Shown here: positions 46,819 to 57,240 of the stretch, piece after piece
How the letters are laid out: each line of letters begins with the position of its first letter
Position numbering within the stretch: position 1 is the first letter of the stretch
Origin: Microcebus murinus
Lineage: Eukaryota > Chordata > Mammalia > Primates > Cheirogaleidae
Direction of reading: 5' to 3'
DNA: 64,000 nt
Assembly: GCF_040939455.1 (NCBI RefSeq)
Contig: NC_134106.1
Location: 75,399,001-75,463,000, forward strand
Position numbers and translations under genes: made by a program
Notes under the pieces: model-generated
What the model was told of the DNA's origin: nothing
Seen by the model: the letters and a program-made list of their open reading frames with translations, nothing else
The model's database searches: none

Positions 46819-48225
46819 CTTCCTTCCTATAGGCATACTCCTCCTTGTTCTAGCCTCTCTGACTTCATCTTTAACTTCTGTTTCTGGGGTGTCTGGGGGG
46901 TGGAAATCAGTCTGGATATGACTATATGAGGGTTGGTTCCCTTAATCCCAACTTGGGGACATTGAGACCTGAAGGTTGAGTACAACTTAACCAAGCAAAA
47001 CGTGGGCAGAAGAGTGTTCCCAGTAATGGGGTTAGCAGAATCAAAGGTCAGGAGGAGAGCAGGCAGGACCACCATGTACAGTTGTTGGAGTTGTACACTG
47101 TGCAGGGCAACACATTTAGAACATACTGTAGTCATTTATAAGGAAGTGCAGAGGTGGGATATGAAATCCTAGTCCTCCTCCTACCACCGATACATAAACC
47201 TGCACTGTCAAACATGGCAGTGAACACACTAAGACAGTGTGCACAGGCATGCCAGTGAGCACTCAGCTGCACTCTGTCTTGACTGGTACTTGGGCTGTCC
47301 CGAGGTCACTCTGCTCTCTTACTCACCACTTTTAGAGACCAGCTTCCATCCCCATTAGACTCCAAACCCAATAAAGCACCTCCCTGGGAGTGGATGAGGG
47401 CAGGTAGAGTGTGCTTGCCTGTGATGAGAGAGACAGAGAGAGAAAGAGAGAGAGAATGTGTGTGTGTGTGTGTGTGTGTGTGTAGACCTTAGGGATTAGG
47501 AAATAGAGAGGAATAGCTCTGCTAAGTGACTTGAAAATATGTGCTAGAAAATAGGAGAATGGAAACTAGAAAGGCAAATAGCAAGTGTCCACTATGTCAC
47601 ATAAAGGACATGGCACATATTCAGCTAAGTGGCTATTGGCATTGCCCAGCACAATGCCATCAACACGTGGACCCCCAGACAAAGGGCCACAGTCAGAGCC
47701 CTGGCCCCACTGTACCCTATTCGCACAGCCACAGCTGTGTTTTCCCTTCTCTCTTGGACCTCAAAGGGTGAGCAACCCTCCCAGTTTGCCCAGGACTGTT
47801 CTAGGGTTGTACACAAAGTCCCACATACCAGAAAATCTCTCAGTTTTGGGAAAAACAGGATGCTTTGGTCAACCTAGAGCCCCCTCCTCCTTTTCCTCAG
47901 TTAGTTCCATAAATTGGATGGTGTTAGGAGAATGTACTTGGTCTACCCCTTGGAGCTTCTGCTGAAGCATTCTACTGTGGTAGCCCTAGCAACTATTTAT
48001 TCAAGGCAGTCTGATCCTCATCTCCTCCGTTGCTAAACCCCCCATTGCATGAAGAGTGGGTTTCACTGAAATAAGCTCTATAGAAAAAGCAAACTGCTTT
48101 TCCTATACACTCACTCAACAGCACAGAAGACTTCTGTGACAACATGTGGGACAAGGGCAGGTTTCCCCACACAACAAGCAAGCCATCAATTCTTCAGCAG
48201 ACACCAGTTGAGTGTCCTCTGTTAG
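46819..48225. other. Unassigned non-coding DNA
   Basis: Apart from the microsatellite at 47424-47484, no repeat family is recognised. Overlapping short frames near 47540-47960 lack any domain. Confidence 0.4.
47424..47484. repeat. (GA)n/(GT)n compound microsatellite
   Basis: A GA run passing into a GT run. Confidence 0.93.
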
Positions 48226-48227
48226 TA

Positions 48228-48945
48228 ATTCAGTTCAATGCTGACACTACCTGGAGATTGCAAAAAATCCTACAGGGGGAGGGCTCAGTCCCCAAGACTG
48301 ACCTCCCCACAGACTTCAGATGCCAGTGGCAAGCCCCGGGGTGTTTTCCCTGTGCATCTGACCAACTGGCTGTCAATCAGGGTTCCCACAACCCCTCCTT
48401 GGGTTTGCTTAATTTGCTAGAGTGGCTCACAAAACTCGGGGAAGCACTTATGTACATTTACTGGCTTAGTATAAAGGATATTACAAAGGATACAGATGAA
48501 GAGATGCACAGGGCAAGGCATGTGGGAAGGGACGTGGAACCTCCATGCCTCCCTGGGTACACCCCCCTCCAAGAACCTCCACATGTTCAGCTGTCCAGAA
48601 GACTTCCGAAAGCCATCCTTTTTGGGGTTTTATGGAAGTTTCATTGCATAGGGGTGATTGATTACATCATTAGCCATTGATGAGCAACTGAACCTTCGGC
48701 TCTTCTCCCTTCCCAGGAGGTTGGTGGGGACGGGTTGGGAAACTCCCAACCCTCTAATCCTGCCTTGGTCTTTCCAGTGACCAGCCCTCAACCTGAAGCT
48801 ACCTTAGGGCTGCCAGCCACCAGTCAACTTGTTAGCATACAAAAAGATACTCATCACTTGGAAGATTCTAAGAATTTTAGGAATTGTATGCCAAAAATGG
48901 GGACAAGACCAAATATATATTTTACAATATCACAAGCACCTTGTT
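48228..48945 (-). repeat. ERVL-type LTR, antisense (family not assigned)
   Basis: CTAGAGTGGCTCACAAAACT, AGTATAAAGGATATTACAAA, GATGAAGAGATGCACAGGGC, CTCCACATGTTCAGCTGTCC, then AACCTGAAGCTACCTTAGGG and CAAATATATATTTTACAATA are the complement of a widespread LTR pattern. A 178-codon plus-strand frame here is a by-product. Confidence 0.55.
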
Positions 48946-49404
48946 ATGTGAGCCCCTGACACTGATGACCAGTTAGTTGGGACAACAAGCCTTACATATC
49001 TCCATTGCTCATGAAACACCCTTCATTGCTCATGAAACTGCACTTTGACAGTGCCCTGTCTTCTCATACATCCAGGAGCCTGTGAAGACAGATGTGAGCA
49101 CATTCTATTTTAGGATTTGGTGATGAAGGAGTCCAACCAAACAGATAATTGAATTATCCTTGACCCCAGAAATAAGATATAAATTATCCCACTTAACTTA
49201 TAGCCATTGTACAAATATAGATAGGTAGCTAGACAGTTAGATATAGATATCTCAGAGAGGCTGTGTTAGCTGCCAAGGTCACATGGGTAATAAGAAATAT
49301 AGTCCCCATCCAAAGCTAGGTCTCTCTGACTCCACAGCCCCTGCTTTTTCCAGGATACCACATGATTTAACAGGGAGGAAGTGCTATTTTTAAAAAACAT
49401 GGAT
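48946..49404. other. Unassigned non-coding DNA
   Basis: A GATA-rich patch lies at 49218-49252; otherwise nothing recognised. Confidence 0.4.
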
Positions 49405-49858
49405 TAATTGCATTAATTTCCTAGGGTTGCCTTAACAAGGTGCTATAAACTGGATTGCTTACAATGACATAAGTGTATTTTCTTTCACAGTTCTTGGTGC
49501 CAGAAGTCCAAATCAAGGTCTTGGCAGGATTAGTTTCTTCTTGAAGGTCAGGGGGAGAACTTGCCCCATGCTTCTCTCTCCCAGCTTCTTCTTGTTACTG
49601 CAATTCTGACATCCCTTGGCTTGTGGCAGCATAACTCCAACCTCTGCCTCCATCATCATAAGGCGTTCTCCTTGTATGGGGGTCTGCCTCTGTGTCTCCT
49701 CTACTCTTCTTATAAGGGCATACGTCATATTGCATTAAGGTCCCACCCTACTCCAGTATGACCTCATCTTAACTAATTATGTCTGCAATCAAGTTCACTT
49801 TCCAAGGGTCCAGGAAGGACATGAATTCGGGAAGGGCACTATTTTACACAGCACACCG
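49405..49858 (-). repeat. MLT1-like MaLR LTR, antisense
   Basis: CATTAATTTCCTAGGGTTGC, CAGTTCTTGGTGCCAGAAGT, CTCCAACCTCTGCCTCCATC, CTCTACTCTTCTTATAAGG, ACCTCATCTTAACTAATTAT and an ACAGCACA end, all in antisense MaLR order. Confidence 0.88.
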
Positions 49859-50216
49859 TTGTTCTTTTCTTCATTTTGTACAGGCAGTGCCTGGGTCACG
49901 AGCGACCTGACTTACAGCATTCATACTTATGACCAGTCTCCCCACAAGGGTAACTTACAATTAAATAATTAAATTCGTAATTCAGAAATTAGTTGCTTCC
50001 ACACATGCAGGCAAACCTGGAAGGAGTACGCAGTTCGTTGGCGCAGCGTCTTTCCCCTGGGAGCTAGTCTCATGGGTAGATAGAGAAGCGGCTGATAGAA
50101 ACACAAGAACACGAAGAAGATCCAGAAGATCAGAAGATCCAGACCTGAGAATATGCAACAGAGTAGTCACCCCTCCCCCCATAGATAAGGAAGCGTAAAA
50201 CTGAGAGTGGGGAGTA

Positions 50217-50640
50217 TGTAACAGGGAATGGCCTGAAAAAAATTTAAAATGATTATTTTCTGATTTTTCTGTCTCTTTAAAACTTCCACCACTTTTTTTG
50301 GGAACTACAGCTTGCCCTGCATCCATGAAGCAGGTTAAGTCTTTTGTTAAAACTCCCAGGTGGCACCAGCCCCCCAGGTGAGCGGCTGACAGACTTCACA
50401 GGCTTTGTCTTTGGCAGAGATGAGACTATTAGAATAGTTAACCACAGTAATTGCCTGAAGCTGAGAACCCTCCCTTTAAACGCTCTGTGTTTCTGCCTAT
50501 GTTCAGGAAATTTGGATTTCGAGACAAGAAGGTCTACCATATTTCCTCCTTTGCGAAGTAAAATCTCTTTCCTCCTCCCCCATACACTTGTCCTCCTTCT
50601 TCTGATTTGGCCTCGTAGAAAGTTCCCAAGTTTTTGGTAC
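50217..50640 (+). mobile_element. Solo LTR related to the 59694 LTR
   Basis: It starts TGTAACAGGGAATGGCCTG and has GTCTCTTTAAAACTTCCACC, TTTGGGAACTACAGCTTGCC, CTCCCTTTAAACGCTCTGTG and TCTGATTTGGCCTCG. The same landmarks in the same order begin at 59694 (TGTAACAG..., GTCTCTTTAAAACCCCCACC, GATTTGGCCTTGGG). It lies inside the Tigger-like element just before the transposase remnant. Exact 3' end uncertain. Confidence 0.6.
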
Positions 50641-50951
50641 CAAAAGTTTATGACAAAGAATTCGCTGAAATCTTTCATCTCATTGAAGCAGGGTTTGGTA
50701 AGCTTGATGAGCAAGATCCTAACACTGAGCTGTTTACAAATATTCACCATGCAGTTAGTGAGAGCATCAGCTGCTACAAGGCCAGTTATGATGACAAAAA
50801 GAAAAAGGCTGTGCTAACAACCCTAGATACCTTTTTCAAGAAACTGACATCAGTGGTAGACTCCCCTCCTCCAGCAACAGAATCAAATCCTGATTCTCCA
50901 GCACCCAGTCCATCCTCTCCAGCCTCATCTCCATCATCATCTTCCCATTAA
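50634..50951 (+). pseudogene. Tigger-type transposase C-terminal remnant
   Basis: An open frame of 105 codons. Residues 5-70 (KVYDKEFAEIFHLIEAGFG..., ESISCYKASYDDKKK..., LDTFFKKL) match the layout of the C-terminal tail of Tigger/TIGD1 transposases: an EAGFxKLD-type helix, an IxCY motif, a basic run, then a SFFKK-type helix. The last 30 residues are a Ser/Pro tail. This tail is outside the catalytic core, so the fragment is not a functional transposase. The first few codons may come from the LTR junction. It is unlikely to be a host gene, although its frame is intact and ends at a normal stop. Confidence 0.75.
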
Positions 50952-50989
50952 TGTCAGCTACCTTCTTGCCGCAAAAATGCCCCTTCCAG

Positions 50990-51320
50990 CCGGCGCGGTG
51001 GCTCACGCCTGTAATCCTAGCTCTCTGGGAGGCCGAGGCGGGCGGATTGCTCAAGGTCAGGAGTTCAAAACCAGCCTGAGCAAGAGCGAGACCCCGTCTC
51101 TACTATAAATAGAAAGAAATTAATTGGCCAACTGATATATATACAAAAAATTAGCCGGGCATGGTGGCGCATGCCTGTAGTCCCAGCTACTTGGGAGGCT
51201 GAGGCAGGAGGATTGCTTGAGCCAGGAGTTTGAGGTTGCTGTGAGCTAGGCTGACGCCATGGCACTCACTCTAGCCTGGGCAACAAAGTGAGACTCTGTC
51301 TCAAAAAAAAAAAAAAAAAA
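50990..51320 (+). mobile_element. Lemur-type Alu SINE 9
   Basis: A full dimer. Target-site duplication AAATGCCCCTTCCAG. It shares the TACTATAAATAG and ACTGATATATATA variants. It lies 40 bp after the stop codon of the Tigger transposase remnant. Confidence 0.97.
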
Positions 51321-51665
51321 ATGCCCCTTCCAGTGAGCAAGACATTGATGCAACATTAAGTGTTAACTTTTAATACTCTTTTTTGAAATTTCTCCTATTT
51401 AAACTGTTTGTATGAGTTTGTTTTTATGTTCTGTTTGTTTGAATTAAAAGAAAGATCACAATAATTTCTGTAACTTATTATTACAGTCCATGGGTATTAT
51501 TATTATTATATTACACTGTGTTATTACCAAACATGAGCCACTATAGCATTGTTATTATTATTATTTCCATATGTGCATTGTTCATCAGGGATCCTAGTTA
51601 CATACAAATTCAACCTAAAGACATTCTCAGGAGCGCGTATCTCATCCCTAACCCAGGGACCACCT

Positions 51666-52339
51666 GTATTCTGAAGTAGTGACTTAGAAAATGATTACTA
51701 GACACCTTGCTTTTCCGAGGGGTATTTCACCTGTTCAAATTTCATTTTAGGCCCACAAACATATAGTTTAGGAAGGAAAGGAATAATAGGCAACAATGTT
51801 TGCTGTGATGTGAACTAAGGACTTTTCCAGACATTGCAGTGGCTGTTTTCCATGAATGTTCTTGTCGAATCCCACACCCTGGCAATTATTATCCCCAATT
51901 TCAGCATAGTCTATTGAGGCTCAGAGAGGTCAGACAACTATGGTGCAATAATCTGGAGTTTAGAAAAGAAAAAGCAGCCCGGTCCTGGACCCGATACTTA
52001 CACACTCATGTGATTCTGTTCACCTTTCACACACCAGGCCTCCCAACAGAATTGTTTGGCAGGATTCAGGCTTATCATCTGGGAGGAACTTTCCCATCGT
52101 CTTGATTCTAGTTCTGGCACAAAGGAAAGGAAAGGAAATTAACTTGAGAATTGGACGATACAATCAATGCCAGTGTGGGGTAAGCAGCATGTTCCTGGCT
52201 CAGAAGTTTCTGGTACATTACTGGCACCTACACCAGGACTGATTGACAACCAGACAAACAAGAAGCTCAATCTCCTGATTTCAAATGCTGCTCTTCCTAC
52301 CCTTTACTTATTTATTCTCTTTATTACCTGGCTTCCTTC
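51666..52339. other. Unassigned DNA with an antisense MIR
   Basis: 51880-51950 resembles the complement of MIR (ATTATTATCCCCAATTTCAG, GGCTCAGAGAGGTCAGACA). The rest is unrecognised. Confidence 0.45.
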
Positions 52340-52485
52340 CCCTCTAGAACTTAGGGTCTACAAAGGCAGGGATTTTATGCAGGGTTTGTGTGTGTGTGTG
52401 TGTGTATGCTATATTCCAAGCTTCTGGAATACTATCTAGTAAGTAGTAGGCACCCAACAAATATTTTCAGAATGGAAATTTGCTA
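52340..52485 (+). repeat. L2 3' end with internal (GT)n
   Basis: GGGTCTACAAAGGCAGGGAT, a GT run (about 52386-52407), then TAGTAGGCACCCAACAAAT. An L2 3' end with a microsatellite inside. Confidence 0.75.
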
Positions 52486-52664
52486 TGCATGCTTAAATCA
52501 ACTCACTTGCTTTACTTAAGTAAATTTGTTTTTGAGAGAAGCTTTCTATTACTACCACAATGGAAAGGAGTATCTATAATGTAACATAAGTAGAATTCAG
52601 AAAATTAAATACAACAACAGAACTAGGCAGTTATTTGATTTTAACAATGAAATTCTAAATTGAG
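52486..52664. other. Unassigned AT-rich DNA
   Basis: Nothing recognised. Confidence 0.35.
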
Positions 52665-52730
52665 GGCTGGGTGCGGTGGCTCACGCCTGTAATCCTAGCA
52701 CTGTGGGAGGCCGAGTCGGGTGGATCATTT
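52665..52730 (+). repeat. 5' fragment of an Alu (3' part missing)
   Basis: GGCTGGGTGCGGTGGCTCAC to GGTGGATCATTTGG is an Alu left end; it stops after about 66 bp and no right part or A-tail follows. Confidence 0.9.
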
Positions 52731-54434
52731 GGTAACTTCAAGATCACCTGCAAATGCTCAAATGCCTTGTGCACCAGGTGAAAGTGTGTTGGAACTGGGT
52801 AGAAAGAAGTAAGCTGGAGCCAGCCATTCTGATGCCGGGTTCATTCTGTACCCTGGGTTCCAGGCCTGCTCACTCTATCCCATGGCAGTTCTCCAGGCCA
52901 CCCCTAGCCCTGAAAAGCATGTGCCATGGAACACCCTGGTGAAAGCAGATAGAGTAAAAGAATGGGTATCTCAAGGATCCCTTCACCATTCTGCTGTCAG
53001 TGAAGAAAGCCAGGGAGCCTGACAACACCATCATCCAATCAGCCCATCCGAGGCAGGCAACTGGAGTCCCTGGATTGCCTGATTGGATTAGAAATAGCCC
53101 GTACTTGCTCAGAGCCAAGATATGAGGATTCAGAGAAATGTGTGTGCTATAAGCAACAGAGGAGACAAATCAGGTGGGGGTGATCCACGCCTCTGATTAG
53201 GACCTTTGGACATGGGGGAAAAGAAACATTTTTTTCTTGCCTGGGTTGAATGGGTGGGCAGGAATGCTTGGTGGGAACTTAATTAGGACTGGGATCTGAG
53301 TAGAGAAAGGGGAAGGGCTCATGGAGGAGTAGGCTACTTGGATTAAGAAATGTACACTGCATTATCTGTTCAGTTCAATGTGAGGCTGGCTGCATTTTGC
53401 AATTCTTTGCAGGACAAACAGTCCTTTACTACTATTAGCTTCAGATCTGTTGGGGAATGCTCACTTTTCTCTGCTGTGTTCATTGCCTAAGCAATTTTAA
53501 GCCCATAGCTTTTTTGTTTTGTGGGGAAATTATAGTAGAAATCAAAGCCATACAGATTATTTTATTTCCAGATATTACAAAAAGATTTGATTTAAAAAAA
53601 AACATTATTTCAATTAGGTGCAGAAGAATGGGAGTGTCAAGAGTTGTTTTTATTTCTTGTATAATTGACCAAACAGTGTAGGCTGAACGCTTTTACATTT
53701 GTGAGCTAGTTCATGGTGTGAAGTTTAGGATTTGGGGGACTTTTAATTGGGTTCCTGGAGACTTTTAGCTGGGATGCATGGCTGAGCCAGTTTCTATTGC
53801 AAAACTTTGCCCTGTGCCTTATAAATGTCTTTGGCATGCAAAACCATTAGTATCTATTTGCCTATAACAATCACTCTAATGCAAGATGCCACAAACTAAT
53901 TTTTAAATTTAGCAACAGTTACATTGCTGTGTGTTAACATTTTACAGTGGAAAAATTGTTCTCTCAATTATACTCTTGCAACAATTCTGTAAGTTTAGCA
54001 TATTTTCATTGTCTGAACTGTATATGAGGAAGCTGTTTCACTGAGACTAACTGGATCAGGGCCACACTGCTATTAAGAGGGGAAGTCAAGGCAAAAGTCC
54101 CCATTTTTAAAATGCCAGCACTATTTTTAGGTTAGGTAATGCATAGCAATTCAAAAATAAACATGCACAGAGTGGACTTGCATCCCCAAACCAAAGCTAT
54201 ATGGCTAATAAGTGGGGAAACAGATAAAATTTTCTATCATCATCATGTTTTTCAGCAATGTTAGCCCCATAACTACAGAAGATAAGGGTCTCTTTCAGGG
54301 AGTACACAGAAGTTTTCAAGTCATTTATGTAATTCAAATCTCTGAGCTCATCCTTTTCTCTCTACACTTTATTCAATGACATGAGCAACCAGCTAATCTC
54401 ATTATCCTCATTAGTTTAACAAAAATGTTCTATT
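52731..54434. other. Unassigned DNA with an antisense MIR
   Basis: 53930-54110 resembles the complement of a MIR (CAACAATTCTGTAAGTTTAG, ATGAGGAAGCTGTTTCACTG). Otherwise no gene or repeat recognised. Confidence 0.4.
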
Positions 54435-54511
54435 GGCCGGGTGCAGTGGCTCGCACCTGTAATTCTAGCACTCTGGTAACCTGAGGCAGAAAGATCATTT
54501 GAGCTCAGGAA
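54435..54511 (+). mobile_element. Alu SINE 10, left part (split by provirus)
   Basis: GGCCGGGTGCAGTGGCTCGC to GAGCTCAGGAA, where the provirus LTR starts. The same Alu continues at 59305. Its own target-site duplication (AAATGTTCTAT before, AAAGTTCTAT after) lies at the outer ends. Confidence 0.95.
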
Positions 54512-54909
54512 TGTAAAGTTTTCCAGTGGTGAAAGAAACAGACACAGAGAAAGAGTGGGGCCAAACAATGTGACTTTACTATGCACTCCTGGGGGAGGTT
54601 CGTGGGCCACAAGAGAGAGGGGCCCAGAGAAGTCACGTCCATTTGAAGGGGGTGAGGCCTTTTATACCATTTGGACTGGGCTAGGGACTTTTGGCAGGAA
54701 GAGCCAGGATGACCTTTGGTGATCATTGAGAAATGGGAGGGGCTGGCAGCATTTGTGGAATCCAGGAGCCAAAACTTTCTTAGACAGGTGGACATCTGGG
54801 TATGGTTCTTCTCAGCAGGGCCTGGCAGTTTGTCCTTTGTGGGTCTGGTCTCGTGAGCCTTTTTACTTTTTGATCTAGGGAGGAGAGGGGCCCCACCACC
54901 AGTCTTACA
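54512..54909 (-). repeat. Provirus 3' LTR
   Basis: 398 bp. On the minus strand it has TGTAAGACTGG at the start, a TATAAAAGG box, a polyadenylation signal degraded to AGTAAA, and CTTTACA at the end. It pairs with 58905-59304. Confidence 0.95.
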
Positions 54910-54925
54910 TTCCGTCCTTTTAGTT
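54910..54925 (-). other. Polypurine tract of the provirus
   Basis: Minus-strand AAAAGGACGGAA lies directly before the TG of the 3' LTR, the expected place and composition for the plus-strand primer; one C interrupts it. Confidence 0.75.
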
Positions 54926-54954
54926 ATGATGGGCACCACTCTTTCTGACTACTT

Positions 54955-55542
54955 TCTGCTAGGAGGGGGCGTAGTTAGGGGTTATAGGCGGGTCAGCTGG
55001 TGGAGGGGTGATTGGTAGTGGGGAGTATGGATGAAGAAGTAGTTGGTTTACTGCCACTTGTGACAGCTCTTGTAGGCGGTGCTAGAGGAATTGTAAAAGA
55101 CAGGGAGCAAAGAGAAAGATTAGGCAGATGATGACAAGGGGTCCTATTAGTGGCAATAGCCAGGTAATCAGAGGGGATCGCATCCAGCCGAAGGCGGATA
55201 TATCCTGGCGGCGGCAGTTGTGTAGATCTTCACTCAGGTTGGTGAGCTTGTCTATCTTCTGCTACACAAGGCCCGATTTGCCGACATAGCAGCAGCATTC
55301 TTCACGAAGAAAAGGCAGATTATTTTTTTTCAACCATCAGCAGATCTAACGCTCTTTGATTTTGGAGAGTAGCGAGCCAGTGACGTTAGTTGTCTTTGTA
55401 GTGAGCCCAGCGAGGCAGAAGTGGATTTTTGGGCAACTTGTAGGTGACCTGCAAAATCTCGGGCAGAAATGACACCGTGGCCCAGGGCACTTTCCGCGAG
55501 CCCTGAGGCTGCAATGGAAGAGGCCAAGCCGAGACCCACCAT
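54955..55542 (-). pseudogene. env remnant, transmembrane subunit only
   Basis: A minus-strand frame starting near 55542 (about 70 codons) is small-residue-rich at its start (VGLGLASSIAASG) and then helical, as in the N-terminal part of a retroviral TM subunit. A second frame near 55318-55260 has the cysteine-rich ECCC word expected near the end of the TM ectodomain, followed by a stop. Further down, a hydrophobic stretch near 55100-55170 could be the membrane anchor. The surface subunit is absent, and the TM part is split by frameshift and stops. No functional envelope is encoded. Confidence 0.7.
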
Positions 55543-55729
55543 GACAGGTAGAAAGATGGCTCATCTCGGCCAGGGCTCTGGGACAAGCCATCTGAATTCA
55601 GACTCACCATATAGAGTTAATTGAGGGACTATTTCAGGAGTTTAGGAAGGCGAGGGTATGTTGAATAATATCTAGCCAGGAGGAAAGAGGAGAGTGTTGA
55701 GGGCAGGGAGGAAGCTGTCCGGCTAGAGT

Positions 55730-55978
55730 TTATTTTGCCTTCTGGGAAGTGGTGCTCTCAGGGAGGCGGGAAGCCTCTACAACCTGAGAGATCGAGACAA
55801 GGACATAGGCTGCCCAGTGTTTGCCGTCATCAACCACGGACGAGCTGCCATCAACAAACAATGTTAAGGCTGCATCTGAGAGGGGTCGGTCCGAGAGGTC
55901 GAGCCTAAAGATGGTGGCAGCATCAACCATCTCAGGGCAGGAGTGAGAGGAAAGGGTTAAGGATGGGATGGGCAGCAA
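55730..55978 (-). pseudogene. pol remnant, RNase H part
   Basis: An 82-codon frame with LFVDGSSSVVDDGKHWAAY, the usual first catalytic aspartate region of RNase H (VDGSS), followed by EASRLPES. The integrase that should follow is missing; the next recognisable viral sequence is env TM. Non-functional. Confidence 0.75.
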
Positions 55979-56290
55979 AGTAGTAGGATTTAAAGTAGGA
56001 GGCTGTGTTAGGGTGATGTTGGGATTTTTTTATGAATAGGAGATAGAATTCCTGTAATCTAGAGGGATTGAGGAGCACCAAGGAGCAGTGAGTTGGGAGA
56101 TCTTGAGGGTGATGGGCAGAAAAGACATGAAGGTCCTATAGGAGGGAAAGCTTTAATGCTTCCCTGGCGAGAGAGGCTGCCGCGCTCAGTGCCCTAAGGC
56201 AAGGCGGCCAGCCACGGACCGGGGCGTCTAGTTGTTTGGATAAATAAGCCACTGGAGTACAGGTGGGTGGGTTCCAGGAGCCTAAAGGCT
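55979..56290 (-). pseudogene. pol remnant, RT connection region
   Basis: Minus-strand translation near 56270-56160 shows a VAYLSKQLD word and a following Ala/Leu-rich helix. These are typical of the connection between the RT thumb and RNase H in gammaretroviruses. It follows almost directly on the RT N-terminus, so the central RT palm has been deleted. Confidence 0.65.
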
Positions 56291-56835
56291 GGGCGAGGAC
56301 ACTGAGGGCCAGGCCCTGGTGCTCGTAATGAGCCTTAGGTCCTGGACCAGCCAGCAGGAGCCATTTGGCTTCTTTACTGGGAGAATGGGTGTGTTATAGG
56401 GAGAATTAATTGGGACTGGGGTGGAGGTGTCCCAAACCCGAGGATCTACAAGTTCAGGCAGGAGAGGGAACGTCTTGGGAGAGGTGGAGGGTGGGAGTGA
56501 GGAATCTGAAGAGAGGGATAGAAGAAGGGCGGATATTTTGGAGGAAAAGTGGAGGGTGGTGCCCAGTTTGGCTAATAAGTCTTCTTTTAATAGTGGAGCA
56601 GGACAGGAGGGCATGATGAGGAAGGAATGGGTGATGGGACCGTCATCTATTAGACAGGTTAGGGGACCAGTAGTAGGGGGCTGTGAAGAATTGCCGTCAA
56701 TACCCATAACCGACACCTGGGAAGAATAAGTAGTGCCTGAAAAAGAAGGCAGGACAGAGTAGGTAGCCCCCATGTCAACCAGAAAGGACACTGTCTTACC
56801 CGCTACCTTGATTGTTACCCTGGGCTCAGCGAGGG
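56282..56835 (-). pseudogene. pro and N-terminal RT remnant
   Basis: A 169-codon minus-strand frame. Near its start is FLVDMGATYSVLP, the retroviral aspartyl-protease flap and active-site region; the residue after the catalytic Asp is Met instead of Thr/Ser. Toward the end NTPILPVKKPNG is the start of reverse transcriptase. The RT catalytic YxDD region is absent downstream. So protease and polymerase are both disabled. Confidence 0.8.
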
Positions 56836-57210
56836 TGATTGGGGTGGCAGAGCCGGGGCTTCATCAGTGTTCTGCAGCCAAGCCCCAAACTGTCAACAGC
56901 AGGTCTGGGGTGGAAGGACTGACCCACAGGACATTTGTCCCAAGGAGCAATCATTCTTCCAGTGTCCCTCTTGACCATAGGTCGGATAAGGTTTAGTGGG
57001 AGGATGTGGCTGCAGACACCGGTTGGACCAGTGGCCTTCCTTACCACACTTGAAGCAGGTGCCCAGCGGAGTGTGGCTGGTTGCTTTAGACAAGGTCGAT
57101 GGCTTTTTGGGCCCCGCCGGCCGCAGGGCTGCAACCAAGGCTTGGGCTTGCAGGTGTGCCTTTTGGTGGACACGGGCTTCGGGCTTCCTTTTGGGCCTCT
57201 GCCTGTTCAT
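56836..57210 (-). pseudogene. gag remnant, nucleocapsid with two zinc-knuckle-like motifs
   Basis: The minus-strand frame contains CFKCGKEGHWSNRC, a complete CCHC zinc knuckle (C-x2-C-x4-H-x4-C), followed by a second copy in which the second position cysteine pair is broken (PTYGQEGHWKNDC). Basic residues lie in front. Nucleocapsid binds retroviral RNA. Two knuckles are unusual for gammaretroviruses proper but occur in several class I ERV groups. Confidence 0.82.
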
Positions 57211-57240
57211 CTCGGGAATTAAAGATTTTAAATGCCATGT

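Larger units (their letters stand above)
49881..51665 (+). mobile_element. Tigger-like (pogo) DNA transposon with nested LTR and Alu
   Basis: Terminal inverted repeats CAGGCAGTGCCTGGGTCACG (left) and, on the minus strand, CAGGTGGTCCCTGGGTTAGG (right), flanked by TA at 49879-49880 and 51666-51667. The inner part encodes the C-terminal region of a Tigger-type transposase (50634-50951). A solo LTR (about 50217-50640) and a lemur Alu (50990-51320) are inserted. The catalytic DDE domain and the N-terminal CENP-B-like DNA-binding domain are missing, so it cannot move by itself. Confidence 0.87.

Noticed and set aside
48144..48680. 178-codon plus-strand frame
   Set aside because: It lies in the antisense of an LTR-type repeat; its composition shows no protein family.
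50277..50817. 157-codon frames on both strands at the Tigger/LTR junction
   Set aside because: They cross the LTR boundary and the transposase remnant out of frame; only the frame at 50634-50951 has family support.
56421..56729. Plus-strand frames opposite the provirus pro region
   Set aside because: Shadows of the minus-strand pro/pol frame.
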